From: Phellopilus nigrolimitatus
Taxonomy: Eukaryota; Basidiomycota; Agaricomycetes; Hymenochaetales; Hymenochaetaceae
Reading direction: 5' to 3'
Length of the DNA: 64,000 nucleotides
NCBI GenBank assembly: GCA_021029095.1
Contig: JAJOHG010000018.1
Location: 186,001 to 250,000 of the forward strand
In this document: positions 23,041 through 34,923 of the stretch, piece after piece
Position numbering within the stretch: the stretch's first letter is position 1
How the letters are laid out: each line of letters starts with the position of its first letter
Program-made: the position numbers and the translations under genes
Notes under the pieces: model-generated
Told to the model about the DNA's origin: nothing
The model's input: only the letters and a program-made list of their open reading frames with translations
Database searches by the model: none

Positions 23041-23800
23041 GCATGCGATAAGTGCGGCCTGCTGCGGACCATCGTCTTCAGGTTCGAGCAATACGTGTCT
23101 GATACGTGCATTGCATTCACAGATCTTAGACTCGGACATTATCTGATGCAGCACACGCCGGGGGGCTTGAAATATTTTACCGGAGCGTCGAACGCCTACG
23201 TGATGATTATGGGCGTTAGTTTTTTTCGAAGACGAGACGATATCTCAGTGGTGATGAGATCATCTTTGAACCGAACGGTGGCATGGCTTTGCTCACCCAG
23301 GCTCCACCCACCACCGTTAGTTTCAGTAAGAACTATAGCTTTCTCTTTTCCTATTTCAACTACACAGATTTTTAACTGAATAGAACCCCGGGATGACACG
23401 AAATGTTCTTTCAGGAAATTGAATGCTCAGAATGCGCCCAAGAGCAGTGCTTTCTCCCCATTCCACACGCTTCAAAATCTCTTCGTGAATGTTAGCGGCT
23501 CATTCAACGTATGTGTTGTCTTCGGCGCTCCGGCCCATAAGAAATCATTAGCTTGATTGAAATTCTCTCTGGAGTAGGGCTCATGATTGTCCCCAGATAG
23601 AATTTACATCGGCGCCCGGGTCACGCAGTGAGTGCAACCTTAACCCTCAAATGATTGGTCTCATTATTATGAGCCGTTAAACGAATGGGTGCCTGTAATT
23701 CCTGAAGACGAAAGGCCGTCTCCGACTTTCCCTGCATAGCGGCCAATAGCATATCCCAACAGGTATGTCTCCTAAATGTACCTCGAGTTCACCCTTCCAA
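23040..23800 (+). pseudogene. Decayed coding remnants, family not identified
   Basis: Short protein-like stretches appear in different frames: FEPNGGMALLTQAPPTTVSF near 23259-23330, SSAFSPFHTLQNLFVNVSG near 23440-23510, and EPLNEWVPVIPEDERPSPTF near 23671-23735, the last followed by a stop. Their order and composition suggest one secreted enzyme gene eroded by stops and indels. A working multi-exon gene is possible, but I could not join the pieces. Confidence 0.3.
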
Positions 23801-26800
23801 TCTAAGTAAGGATAAACTCACTTATCCTCGCTCTTTCGTCGCTCAATAAACTTCTAATAGAATCACAAAAGGTCATGTGCAGATTCCGTTCTTTAATGTG
23901 TAAACATCTCCTATCTCCCGTGGAATCTCAGCAGTAAGTACTTTCTTTCAGACGCCGCTTGGAATCCTGGTGGTGCAGAGTTCTTTCGTGGAAACTTCAT
24001 TTCAAAAAACTCGGCCTCAACTAATAGAAGGAGAAGCATAGAGTAAGCTCACCAAAATCCAGGGATCCCAGCTACTAACTTGCATTTTTCTTACGTCAAG
24101 CGTTATGGTATTAGTATCCCACTGGAAAAGAGCTTCTCTAGTTAAGGTCTTTGCTTCATAAAGGTCAGATAACCATACACCGGAGTGAGAGACTCCCCGC
24201 TGGTCCTGGCTCTTTCTCACTCTACGTCAGCTTCGGCATTGTACGCACAAACTACCCTTCTGCCTTAAATCCGATTCAAATGATATCAAATTACTTCGTC
24301 ATCTCATGGTCAACATGTGTCAAAATCGCTCTATCTGACTATATCTACAGCCGTTCAATCCCATTTGCCAAGAGACCGCAGGTGACTCTTACACGACAGT
24401 GATTCGGCTTGTGGAGGGCGCTGTGATCCTGCTGGATCGTACATGTTGTCGGTCTGTCGAGGTCGTCTCGCACTTATCGGAACACGAGGCGATCTTTCAG
24501 AAGAAAAACATTGAGGGCTTAGAAATTGTGGCGTCTGAAGCGGCTATTGGTGTAAGATGCCGAAGTTCTCATATACCTCCAGGATATGAATTAATCTCTT
24601 CCGGAAGAAGTAAACTCATATGGTACTGGATTCTCGCTACTGGTATATGAAGCCTTCAGGTGCTATCCCCTTGCTCTAAGAGTACTCGCTCGCCTGATCT
24701 GTGGAGCCGCAGGTGATCATGACCTCGTCGAAGCTACGAGCTAGAACAGGGAAAAAGCAGATTAGGGTCCAATGAAACCAGGCTTCCGCCTCCCTTCCCC
24801 TATCAGATCCGTTTCTGTTTTTGTGGACTTCTCTGCATCTGGGAAATCCAACCGGAGCTCCGTGCCTCCTCCATCGGTATCAAATAGCTGCTCGTGGCAA
24901 AGTATTGAAAAAGAAGGTTCCTGCTGAGTAGAAGAATGGAGAAGGCCAACGCCCGTACTCTCAATACAAAGGTGCAGCATGTCTTCAACAAGAGTCTCGT
25001 GGTTATCGGTTTACAGAACATATGAATGGTATCCTTTTTCAAAAGGCTTGTCCCTTCGAACATATTATCTATTTCCCCTCATTCTGCGGGTTCTCTATAT
25101 ATGTCTCTCGGTATCCGGCGTATCCTCATCGTGCTCGATACACACCGAAGCTTGCGCGAAATTCTACTCGGAAGGGTGACTACGATACGTCGAATTTTCC
25201 TGGTCTTGGAGGCCATCGCACCTTTGAACATTCCCATAGGAAACCCCCATTCAGGACACAAAGGAGGACGAGATGAATCATACGCAAATATAGGCCTTTC
25301 CTTTTCTAACTAAAAATTCTTACTCGCCTCACGCTAAATATTGTTTTCAGGAGTAGGAACATTGATTTCTTTCTTCCTCTCAAGTAGGCAAGAGAGGCAG
25401 ACTTCGAGGAAATTAAGCTGTGAGATGTCCAAACCTCAATGCGTTCAGTGCACCGACCAAGTCTACATGTTCCATTTGATAACATTAACCCTAGCTAGGC
25501 AAGCCGCCCGTACCATGGCGGTACAGTAGTGTTACCACGCTCTTCTACTTCATTATTTCATGGAGTTACATTGACTCTGATATACAAAACATGGTCCGGT
25601 CTTATTTTCAGTCTCGACGAATTCCATGGGTATCCTTGACTAACATCTCGAAGTCTAAACTTTAGACACGAGCTTGCGACCCGTATTTTCAGATTCCATC
25701 CGCCATCGCGCACACTGAGTATCTCAGTTGAGATCAACTAGAGGCATTTCATCACGGTAGCTACGTTTAAGATTTCGCCGACGCTTTTCTTCTTTTCCTT
25801 TTTCTATTCATCAAATTGATTTCCTTGGACTGTACTTATTATTTTCTACCTCATTAAAGTTCAACGAGTGAAATACAACTGAATTTTAAATTTGTGGATT
25901 TGTAAATACATTACATATGAGCTGAATGTTTCCGAAATGTCGGGAAATCTCGGGAAGCATACCGGACCACCTCGCTTACAAATACATTTCCCAGTTAGAA
26001 ACTGAATTAAAAAGCGTATATGTCATTGTTACTAATGTTAAATTCCGCGAAAGGTGAAACGGAGTAGCATGTGCTCATACTGTACGCAAAACATAGCACG
26101 CACGCCAGTAAATTGAACAGGATTGTCAACTCAACCAAGCATAACGCGATCTGCAAATGATTACTGTGTATTATTCCCCTCCAAACTCTTCCTCTACCCC
26201 CTTCCTTACATAGAATAAGATACGATCCTCACGGAAAATATGTAGTCTCTCATGTTACATTACCGGACACAAAGAAGTTAGTCAAAATCATTTAGTGTTC
26301 GGAAGAATGAAAGTGTCTGGGACCACTGAAATAGCACATTTTGGGTTACATACCAGTCTTGTTCACCAATGGCAATTTTCTCAGATGCCCTGAATGACTA
26401 GAAAGACCGTTTGATGCTGGGAGAAAAAATGAGAGCCAGAGAGCCAGAGACGAGGACCGGTGAAGGGGTGGAGAGGGGGGCTGGTGAATGTATGGGGATG
26501 GAGGCGGAACATCGTCCGCTACTTCGAGGGTCAGCTGACGAGCTGAAGCAGTTCACGTGCTTGCACGTGCCAAGTAAAATCGTCAACTGTAAGTTACTTA
26601 CACTGTAAGTCTGTAACTTGCAAGTCTCACATGTATTGCGTTTCTGCGCATCAAGCCACTCATCTCGAAGAACACAGTAACTTTATAAGCGTTGCTTGGT
26701 CCTGAAAAAATCGATGCAAGCAACTTCAAACCCAGAATTATTTTTGTGCTGTACTGAGCGACATAAATTACGGAGGCGCTGCTAGACACCGACAATGATC

Positions 26801-27250
26801 TGGTCTTCGTCCGGACAAATTTTAGAATTTGTAGGGCTGATGATGTTTGGTCTTCATCACGAAAGGTTTTTAGGGTAGGAATTTACACAACTGATAGCCG
26901 TTTGCACCAGTGGTCTATTTATTCTCCAGGTTATCCAGACAGAACTGGTGCACATTTTGGAGGGATTATGCGTTTTACTGCAAGGAAGTATCGTTTCGGT
27001 CTGGCTTAGAGCTTGTTTTCTAGACCTATACTCTGTCCAGATGCGATCTGCCAAATCCGATGTCTCGTTTTCCACACGGCCATAATTTCGTCAGAGTTCT
27101 GGAAACTGAGACCAAGTCTCTTTATACATCTATGAATAACTGGGGCCCTAGTCACAACGGTTGGCGTGCCCATTCTCGACAATCAGGAAGATGCATTCTT
27201 GTGATGGTCGAAAAGGCATAAGATTGCCGAGAAAATTTTACTGGTAGGTA
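23801..27250. other. Gene-poor AT-rich region
   Basis: About 3.4 kb without a convincing gene. Open frames near 24400-24650 and 25020-25310 lack recognisable motifs and have no consistent splice partners. No terminal repeats were found. It may contain further decayed genes. Confidence 0.35.
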
Positions 27251-27252
27251 GG

Positions 27253-27260
27253 TATATAAA
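27253..27260 (+). promoter_or_regulatory. TATA box of the 27.3 kb secreted protein
   Basis: TATATAAA lies 84 nt before the ATG at 27344, a usual distance for a fungal TATA element when a short leader follows. Confidence 0.6.
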
Positions 27261-27343
27261 ATCCTCTTGCGCATCGCAAGAGATTCTACAGCCCACAAAT
27301 CATCAACATTGCGTTACCTTCAAATTCGCCCCCGTTATTCGTC

Positions 27344-27717
27344 ATGTTTTCCAAGAAATTCGTTATTCTGGCCGTTGTTGCAGTCGTCGCTGCTAGTCCA
27401 GTATGTCATCACCACTTCATGAATGGACATCGTTTGAACATCATCTTCAGGCCCCTGCGATTGTGTCCAGCCCAGTTCCCACGTTAACGACCAGCACTCT
27501 CGGAGCCGAGTCAGTTACGCTCACGACTTTCGAAGCCCCGCCCACTGTCGTTACGAGCGCGTCCGGCCTTACGGATATTGTTTCGACCGTTTCTGGCTCT
27601 GATACAACCGGGTCTATAACGCTCACGACTTTCGAAGCCCCGCCCACTGTGGTCACGAGTGCGTCCGACCTTACGTCGGATATCGTTTCGACCGTTTCTG
27701 CCTCTTCTGGAGCTTAA
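27344..27717 (+). CDS. Small Ser/Thr-rich secreted protein, paralogue 1 (2 exons, 107 aa)
   Basis: Exons 27344-27400 and 27451-27717 join in phase 0. The first exon encodes a compact signal peptide (MFSKKFVILAVVAVVAASP). The mature part is Thr, Ser and Val rich and contains a block, VTLTTFEAPPTVVTSAS, repeated almost exactly 28 residues later. No cysteines or known domain. The layout (19-codon first exon, same splice phase, same start of exon 2 with Ala-Pro) is identical to the gene at 30938, so the two are paralogues. A cell-surface or hydrophilic secreted role is likely; the function is unknown. Confidence 0.75.
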
Positions 27718-28092
27718 TCCAGTACCTTTTCGACCACATTCAGCTCCTATAGGCTTGATGCCGATGGAGACGCGTTTGGTTCCCAACCGCTTATTGCCGG
27801 TACCGCTGAGTTCTAACAACCTTCATCGCAGTAGCTGGTGGGGATTATATAAACACTGTTTTCAGCTCGCAGTTTATTAGTGGTGCATTCTCGGATTTTA
27901 TTTAGAGACTCAGTAGTTCATTTCGCATTCGTCGTGTTGTCGTTTCAGTCTGTCATCATCATTTAGACTAAATCATAAATGTGTGCTCACACACTTCAGG
28001 CACCCCCCTATGGAAGACCTATTAGGTAGGACTGGCCCATAGGGAGTAGCCACCTAGGAGGTCCAGTTTGGTTATATGAATCCCATGGCTGA

Positions 28093-28174
28093 TGGGCGTG
28101 CCCAAAACCTTGGGCATGCCCAAACATATGGGAATGACCAAATTTGGGCATGCCCATTTTGCTGGGCACGCCCA
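28093..28174. repeat. Array of TGGGCRYGCCCA 12-mers, left arm
   Basis: Near-palindromic 12-mers start at 28093, 28111, 28145 and 28163, with a degenerate, non-palindromic one at 28129. Spacing is 18, 18, 16 and 18 nt. The mirror array lies at 29448-29529. Regular spacing close to two helical turns suggests protein binding sites, probably for a transposase. Confidence 0.85.
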
Positions 28175-28208
28175 AAATTGTAAAAAATTTAAATTACGCC
28201 ATCATCAT

Positions 28209-28264
28209 GAATTGAACTACTAACCTTTTGCTTACCAATCACCAACACTCTTACCAACTGAGTC
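28209..28264 (-). other. tRNA-like Pol III promoter pair, left arm
   Basis: On the minus strand TGACTCAGTTGG (A-box-like) is followed 35 nt later by AGTTCAATTC (B-box-like), with AAGAG after the A box as in a tRNA D-arm. The mirror copy sits in the right arm. It does not fold into a full intact tRNA by eye. Confidence 0.5.
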
Positions 28265-28795
28265 ACATCGCTTTTCTACATTACTATTATAGATGTGTAT
28301 ATATAGGCTATCTACCAACCAAATTAGGGCTCAAATCAATTTGACTTAACCAGAATACCCGCCAACGGGTCCGGGTCAGCCCATGGGTGGACTCGTGGTA
28401 TGCCCTAATCATTGCAATTGGAGACAACTAACAGTATGCCCTGCACTTTTGTACAGTTTCATTCAAATGTGTAACCTCCTGGTTACTACCTTCCCTGATG
28501 ACGACACGTAGGCACATATAGGCACGTCGCGGACCCTTTCTTTTTTTTCTTTCTTTCTTTCTCTCTCCTTAGTCATGTGACCGTGTGCCTTCTTTGGGCA
28601 CGCGCATGTATTGCTCTCGCCTGCGTCTCGGGACTTTATCTCTTACTGTCTTGAACGCAGGTACGTACTTTAGCAAACATGTGTATACTATGATTTCTTA
28701 CTGTCTCAAACACAGTTTTTGTTCCCGTTTTGTCTCTAGTGTTTTGACCTCGCGGTGGTTTCCAAAATGAGTTTTTAACTTCATTGTACCTTTTA

Positions 28796-29168
28796 GGGCT
28801 CATCAGGAGTCGATCTGTGGGTTTTAGCTAATTTGCTTATAGCATAGCGAGTTTTGTGCCAATATCAATGATCTTATACTTGACATGTGCGCATTGCTAA
28901 ACCCGACAATCTGCAAAAACAAGCAATCTATTTGGATCAGTATTGGTGAAGCGAGAGGCAAACAGGTCACCTAAGTTCACTTCTACAGGTTTTGATGAAC
29001 TGTTTGCCCGCCGTGCTTTCAATATTGCACCAAATAAGGTGCAGAGTTTTTCATCTTGTAGCGCGTAACAGTGCGCACATTTCTAATATAAGAGCATCAA
29101 AAACGGAGCAGAACTCGCTATGATATCAGCAAATTAGCAAAACCCGCGGATCGACTCCTGATGAGCCC
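28796..29168. mobile_element. Nested 373 bp MITE with TA target duplication
   Basis: GGGCTCATCAGGAGTCGATC starts the element and its exact complement ends it; similarity of the arms continues for about 60 bp. TA dinucleotides flank both ends, as for Tc1/mariner-type insertions. No coding capacity. It sits in the centre of the larger inverted-arm transposon and so inserted later. Confidence 0.8.
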
Positions 29169-29357
29169 TAGTGCCTTTTCCCTTACAATATACTTATACA
29201 TTCTTTACACTGTTATCCATACAAGAAAGGCTTGTCAAAGGGGGTGCTTTGACAAAAAATACCTTTGTTATGCCTTTTTTTGTGTGGACAAAGGTAAAAA
29301 GAAATAGGGTAGATAGCCTATATATAAACAAGTATAGGAATGTTAGAAAAAGTGTGG

Positions 29358-29413
29358 TGGCTCAGTTGTTAAGAGTGTGGTTGGTTGGTAAGCTAAGGGT
29401 TGTAGTTCAATTC
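29358..29413 (+). other. tRNA-like Pol III promoter pair, right arm
   Basis: TGGCTCAGTTGT (29358-29369) resembles an A box and AGTTCAATTC (29404-29413) a B box, 34 nt apart. Transcription from it would run outward through the 12-mer array and the transposon end. Confidence 0.5.
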
Positions 29414-29447
29414 ATGGTGGTGGCATAATTTAAATTTTTTACAATTT

Positions 29448-29529
29448 TGGGCGTGCCCAGCAAAATGGGCATGCCCAAATTTGGTCATTCCCATATGTTT
29501 GGGCATGCCCAAGGTTTTGGGCACGCCCA
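29448..29529. repeat. Array of TGGGCRYGCCCA 12-mers, right arm
   Basis: Near-palindromic 12-mers start at 29448, 29466, 29500 and 29518, with a degenerate one at 29482, mirroring the left arm array in order and spacing. Confidence 0.85.
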
Positions 29530-29719
29530 TCAGCCATGGGATTCATATAACCAAACAGGACCTCCTAGATGGCTACTCCCTATGGGCCAGTCCTACCTAA
29601 TAGGTCCTTGGTAAGGGGGTGCCTGAAGTGGCTCACACGGGATCGTGGCTGACTAAATTTGTGATGGCTTGTTTGCTTCGAATAGGCTTAGCGATTCTTC
29701 ACGACTATCATCCTTATGA

Positions 29720-30390
29720 TCCTTTCCTGAAAGTGCTGGACCGTGGAGCTCGCGCTTGTGCATAATGAACGTTGGTTTCGCAGTTTGATCATGTACACGC
29801 AGCACCTTGCCGATATTGGCGAGTGTGTGTGATTCCGTTTGTCTGTTTGTTTCAACTTGAAGCTCTGCTGAGTCTGCTCTGCTGCGCTGTCTGTGAGTGG
29901 GCGAATCCGAGCTTTGATCCATTCTACCCGATTGCTTAAGATCTACTGTGCTGTACTGTACTGCGGATTCAGTGCGGAAGATACTATGCAGAGACGCTGC
30001 TGTGCGCTGGAGAGCGCGTGAATCTGAGTTTTAATGTCCAACCTTGATCCAATGAGCGAACAATACATATTATCCGGTGCGGCACTCCACGACTTGTCGT
30101 CCTTTCCTGAAGTGCTGGACCGTGGAGCTCGCGCTTGTGCAAAATGGACGCTGGTTTTGCAGTCTAACTGTGTACGCGCAGCATCTTGCCGACAGTGACG
30201 AGTGTGTGATTCCGCTTGCCTGCTCGAAGGTCTGCTGTGTTGTCTTCGAGTGCACAAATACGAGTTCGGTGAATTATAATTCCCTCTACAACCCGCTCAC
30301 TTCAAGATCTGCTGTGCTGTACTGCGGAAGAAATTATGGAGGCGCTGCTGTGCGCTTGCGAGCGCGTGAGTCCAAGCTTTAGTGTGGCAC
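29720..30390. repeat. Tandem duplication of about 370 bp units
   Basis: Segments starting at 29721 and 30101 share CCTTTCCTGA, GGACCGTGGAGCTCGCGCTT, a run around TTCCGCTTG/TTCCGTTTG, and AAGATCTRCTGTGCTGTACT further on. The copies differ by many substitutions and small indels. Minus-strand open frames in both are short and diverged, so coding is doubtful. Confidence 0.65.
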
Positions 30391-30844
30391 CAAGCATGAT
30401 CTTGTTGACAAAACATATACCTCAGCTGTATCCGGTGCATCACTGGAACTGTTCGAAGTTTGTTCACAGCACACAGTCTCGTGGGTTCTTCTGGTTCACG
30501 TTTAATAACTATATTCCGAAGGAACTGGATGGTGAGCTGTTCTGTTTGCACATGGTCTCATCTACCACTCTAAAGCACATTTGCATTGGTATCATCCGCC
30601 ATCGCTAAACAGGGTTTGAGGCTCTTAGCTTGAAAAAAAAAATCCTGAGAATTAGCGACACTGAACATGAGCGCACCGCCTTAACCAATGCAATCTATCA
30701 CTTTGAAACATGGCGACATTTGGAAAACTTCGTATGCAGTAAAAATCTGTGTTTCAGTCTATGTTGATCGCAGTCGCAGGCTCACACGACGGTACATGTG
30801 CCCTTAGACGGTCACGATGATGACGATAGAGAGAGAGAGAAAAG
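30391..30844. other. Spacer before the second secreted paralogue
   Basis: No supported gene. A GA-rich run (GATAGAGAGAGAGA) ends just before the TATA box. Confidence 0.3.
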
Positions 30845-30852
30845 TATATAAG
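30845..30852 (+). promoter_or_regulatory. TATA box of the 30.9 kb secreted protein
   Basis: TATATAAG lies 86 nt before the ATG at 30938, the same distance as in the paralogue at 27344. Confidence 0.6.
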
Positions 30853-30937
30853 TAGCTTCGCAACTCTGCAGCAGACTTTATAGCTCTTCATATTCTCCGA
30901 CATACGCTACCACATCGAGTTTCTTCCTTCATTCGCC

Positions 30938-31541
30938 ATGTTTTTCAAAAACTTCGTTGTTTTGGCTGTTGTTGCATTCGCCGTTGCTAGTCCCGTATGT
31001 TACCACAAAACTCGTATATTGGCCCGTACCTAAATGTCTTTTTCAGGCCCCGCAGGTATCGCCCAGCGCCGTTTCGAGCATAACATCTGCGTCAGAACCG
31101 GTTTCGAGCACGCTATCAGCGTCGGGATCGGTTTCGAGCACAGTATCTGCGTCGGGATCGGTGCTGAGCACGGTATCAGCGTCGGGATCGGCTCTGAGCA
31201 CGCTATCAGCGTCGGAAGCTGCTCCGAGCACGGTATCCGCGTCAGAAGCCGCTTCGAGCACAGTATCCGCGTCGGAACCGTTCCTGAGCACGACATCAGC
31301 GGCATCATACAACGCGGACGCGGGATCCTGCAGTTTCGGCTCCAGTACCGGTTCTCATGCGTTTTCGCATGTGCACTCAGCCCACTCTTCCAAAGTGACC
31401 ACCGACACAACGATTCTCCCTTCCACGATCGCAACACTTTCCACATCTTCTGCGTCCAGCTCGTTTGAATTCGCGTCCAGCCACGTTCCAACGTCAACGA
31501 CCGTGTCCAGCTCTTTCGCGTCCTCGTCCTTCAGCGCCTAA
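30938..31541 (+). CDS. Ser-rich secreted protein with decapeptide repeats, paralogue 2 (2 exons, 183 aa)
   Basis: Exons 30938-30994 and 31047-31541 join in phase 0. A signal peptide (MFFKNFVVLAVVAFAVASP) is followed by about seven imperfect 10-residue repeats of the type STVSASGSVL (30 nt period, about 31090-31310) and a longer Ser/Thr-rich tail ending SSSFASSSFSA. No domain is recognised and only one cysteine is seen in the mature part. The signal peptide, intron position and TATA spacing match the 27344 gene, showing a duplication now split by a transposon. A heavily O-glycosylated wall or secreted protein is a reasonable guess. Confidence 0.75.
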
Positions 31542-32227
31542 AGGGCATAGTACCCGCAAGAACATAATGGGTTCGCAAGTTCGGATTTTCGGTACCGCTG
31601 GCTTTCCCCGGTTCTTGCTAGTTGATTGGTGGAAATTGGACATTTTGTTGGACTCATAGTTCATACGGCTTCATGTCATCCCTTGATACTGGACTGTCTT
31701 TTCTCCTCAGACTCGATCGTTCCTTCGAACTCGTCAATATTTCCATCATTCCATTGACTTTTGTCCGTATCTTTAGTTTACCTATACCAGATGCGCACCC
31801 TTGTTCGATACTCCGTATACTATACACAGCCTGTTCAGAGCTTCATCGTCGGGTTGCTGCGCAATCATCATATGAAAAGCGATTTACAGCCTGTACCGTG
31901 CGCCGCATATTATGAGCATGGGTGTACATGCAGCAAATTCCGGCAAAGAGAAAAATAGAAAGTCGGGAAATCGACCTCCTAAGGCACTAAATAAATATCT
32001 TGCACCCCGGGGCTTCAATATTACGGGAAAGGAATATTAGTGAATGCAGAAGAGAGGCAGAAAAGTAGTCAATCGAACGCGAAACAATTGCGGTTTATGT
32101 TACGATTTCCCTGTTGTTCTGCGACGATGAACAGCCCCATTCGACTTTTTTTAAGTAAGCGTCCTGCTACCAATCTTTACATCGGTTCTTACAATTAAAA
32201 AAAAATGTCGACATACCCCAAGCTATC
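31542..32227. other. Convergent 3' spacer
   Basis: Region between the 3' ends of the secreted protein gene and BUD32. No gene supported. Confidence 0.3.
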
Positions 32228-33398
<1,171 letters not shown>

Positions 33399-33613
33399 GA
33401 TAGGAGTGTTTTTCAGAAAAGTTTGATCGATAATTCACAACAAAAGGTGGTAGTGGTTTGGCTATTAAAATGAAGAAAGAGTTCTCCCCGCCAGATAGTT
33501 TTTCGAATGCAGGTTGAGCAGAGAGCGTCGAAGATCAGAGACAGAATCAGGATCTGCAGACCCAATCGATCTTCGGTTGTCTACGTAATCGTGAGAAACT
33601 CGCATCTTTGACC
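33399..33613. promoter_or_regulatory. Shared divergent promoter BUD32/EMC8
   Basis: Only 215 bp separate the two start codons, so the promoters must overlap. No TATA box is evident. Confidence 0.5.
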
Positions 33614-34414
33614 ATGACCACGTACACCGTCTCTCAAAGAGCTTACGCCAAAATCGCCTTTCATGTTGCGAAATATCCTCACAGACCTGTCAATGGCGTT
33701 CTTCTTGGAAAAGACGTGTCTGGAAATATCGAATTTATCGATGCAATTCCGTTGTTGCATCACTGGACCAGCTTGAGCCCGAGCATGGAGATCGGACTGG
33801 ATCTTGTGAGGACAACTGGACTATGGTTTGACCGTACAATTCGGTCTAATACACGCTATTTCTCTTCGCTCGTTGAGAGGCCAGAAATCACGCCCTGTCG
33901 CTTGATCTCCAAGTAGCTGGGTACTATCAAGCCACAGAAAATTTGGACGACACTGCACTAGCTCCTGTGGGCGAAAAAGTTGCTGAAACGATAAAAAGAA
34001 CTTTTCCTCAGGCTGTTGCGTTTGTGGTAAGTGCATTATGACTAGGTCGAGTCGTGATTTGTCAATTTTGATTCTTGCTTATGCAGGTGGATGGCTCACG
34101 ATTGGCCGCTGGAGAACCAGCACTCGTGGTAAGAGAGTACCATTCCGTTTATTTGGATTGATAACAAGCGTTGCTATCAGCCTTATCTTCCGCAAGGAAA
34201 CTCCTCCTCATGGCGCCCTGCCGCTCGAAATGAAGATGTCCAGCCTTTCTCCGCGACGTCTCACTTCAAATTGGCTCCGCCTTCTGCATCCACGCATGTA
34301 CTGGAACTTATCCGCGACTCAAAGATGCATCAGAAGCTCGGAGACTTCGACGACCATCTGGAGGACGTTTCGATAGATTGGCTGCGAAACAGCGATTGCA
34401 ATGGCGAAACTTAG
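33614..34414 (+). CDS. EMC8: ER membrane protein complex subunit 8/9 (4 exons, 204 aa)
   Basis: Cytosolic subunit of the EMC insertase, with an MPN-like fold lacking the metalloprotease signature. Exons 33614-33805, 33880-34026, 34087-34128 and 34181-34414 give 615 nt in frame. Landmarks: YTVSQRAYAKIAFHVAKYPH, NGVLLGKD, IPLLHHWTSLSPSMEIGLDL, VAGYYQATENLDDTALAPVG, and a C-terminal SIDWLRN. Length equals the family norm of about 200 residues. The ATG at 33614 has a good context (GACCATGACC). Confidence 0.92.
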
Positions 34415-34923
34415 GCAGAGTCTCTGAAGTACTTTTTTGGTATCAATCGACTTGATTGGCCTTCTTGCAAGCATCAGGTGTAAAAACACGCATTTTCCAT
34501 TCATCCTAGTCGGACTTGTCCCGCGACTTGCCTCAAACGTTTGCGTACATATAAACTTACAATTCGCTGATTGCAGAGTAATCTTGAGTCTCCATGAGAT
34601 AATACTCGAAGTTTGACGGCATTCGTACCGCGTGCTCTACATGCAGGTCCTTGTGCTCAGGCCTGATGTCTAAACCTACCGGACAGGCACCGGATCAACT
34701 CAGCGGCACCGACTAGAACGCACTTCTTCTGTAGGCCTAGATGAAGTCATTGTCTTCTCTTTTCCAGCATTTGTTCAGCGTTCTTTAAGATCTAACCGGG
34801 ACCGATGCACGGGATCGCCAGCAAAACGCACAAACTACCTCCGAGTTGTTTAAATGCTAGAAGTGTAGCCATGTCAATAGCAAAAGCTAACCAGCCTTCC
34901 AAGTCCCCTCGCACACCAAAGCG
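34415..34923. other. Intergenic, no feature seen
   Basis: Spacer between EMC8 and the next secreted protein gene. No supported gene or repeat. Confidence 0.3.

Larger units (their letters stand above)
27992..29630. mobile_element. Non-autonomous DNA transposon with about 320 bp inverted arms
   Basis: The ends are exact inverses: CACTTCAGGCACCCCC at 27992 and its complement ending at 29630. The inverted similarity continues inwards for about 320 bp (to about 28315 and from about 29307). Direct repeats GCTCACA flank it at 27985-27991 and 29631-29637, consistent with a 7 bp duplication, or 8 bp if one end base is shared. No transposase frame is present. Each arm carries a regular array of TGGGCRYGCCCA motifs and a tRNA-like segment. 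The duplication length suggests a hAT-like or related mechanism, but the superfamily is open. Another small element is inserted inside. Confidence 0.85.

Noticed and set aside
24399..24650. 83-codon plus-strand frame as a small gene
   Set aside because: No motif, no signal peptide, no splice partner, and poor surroundings; not distinguishable from chance.
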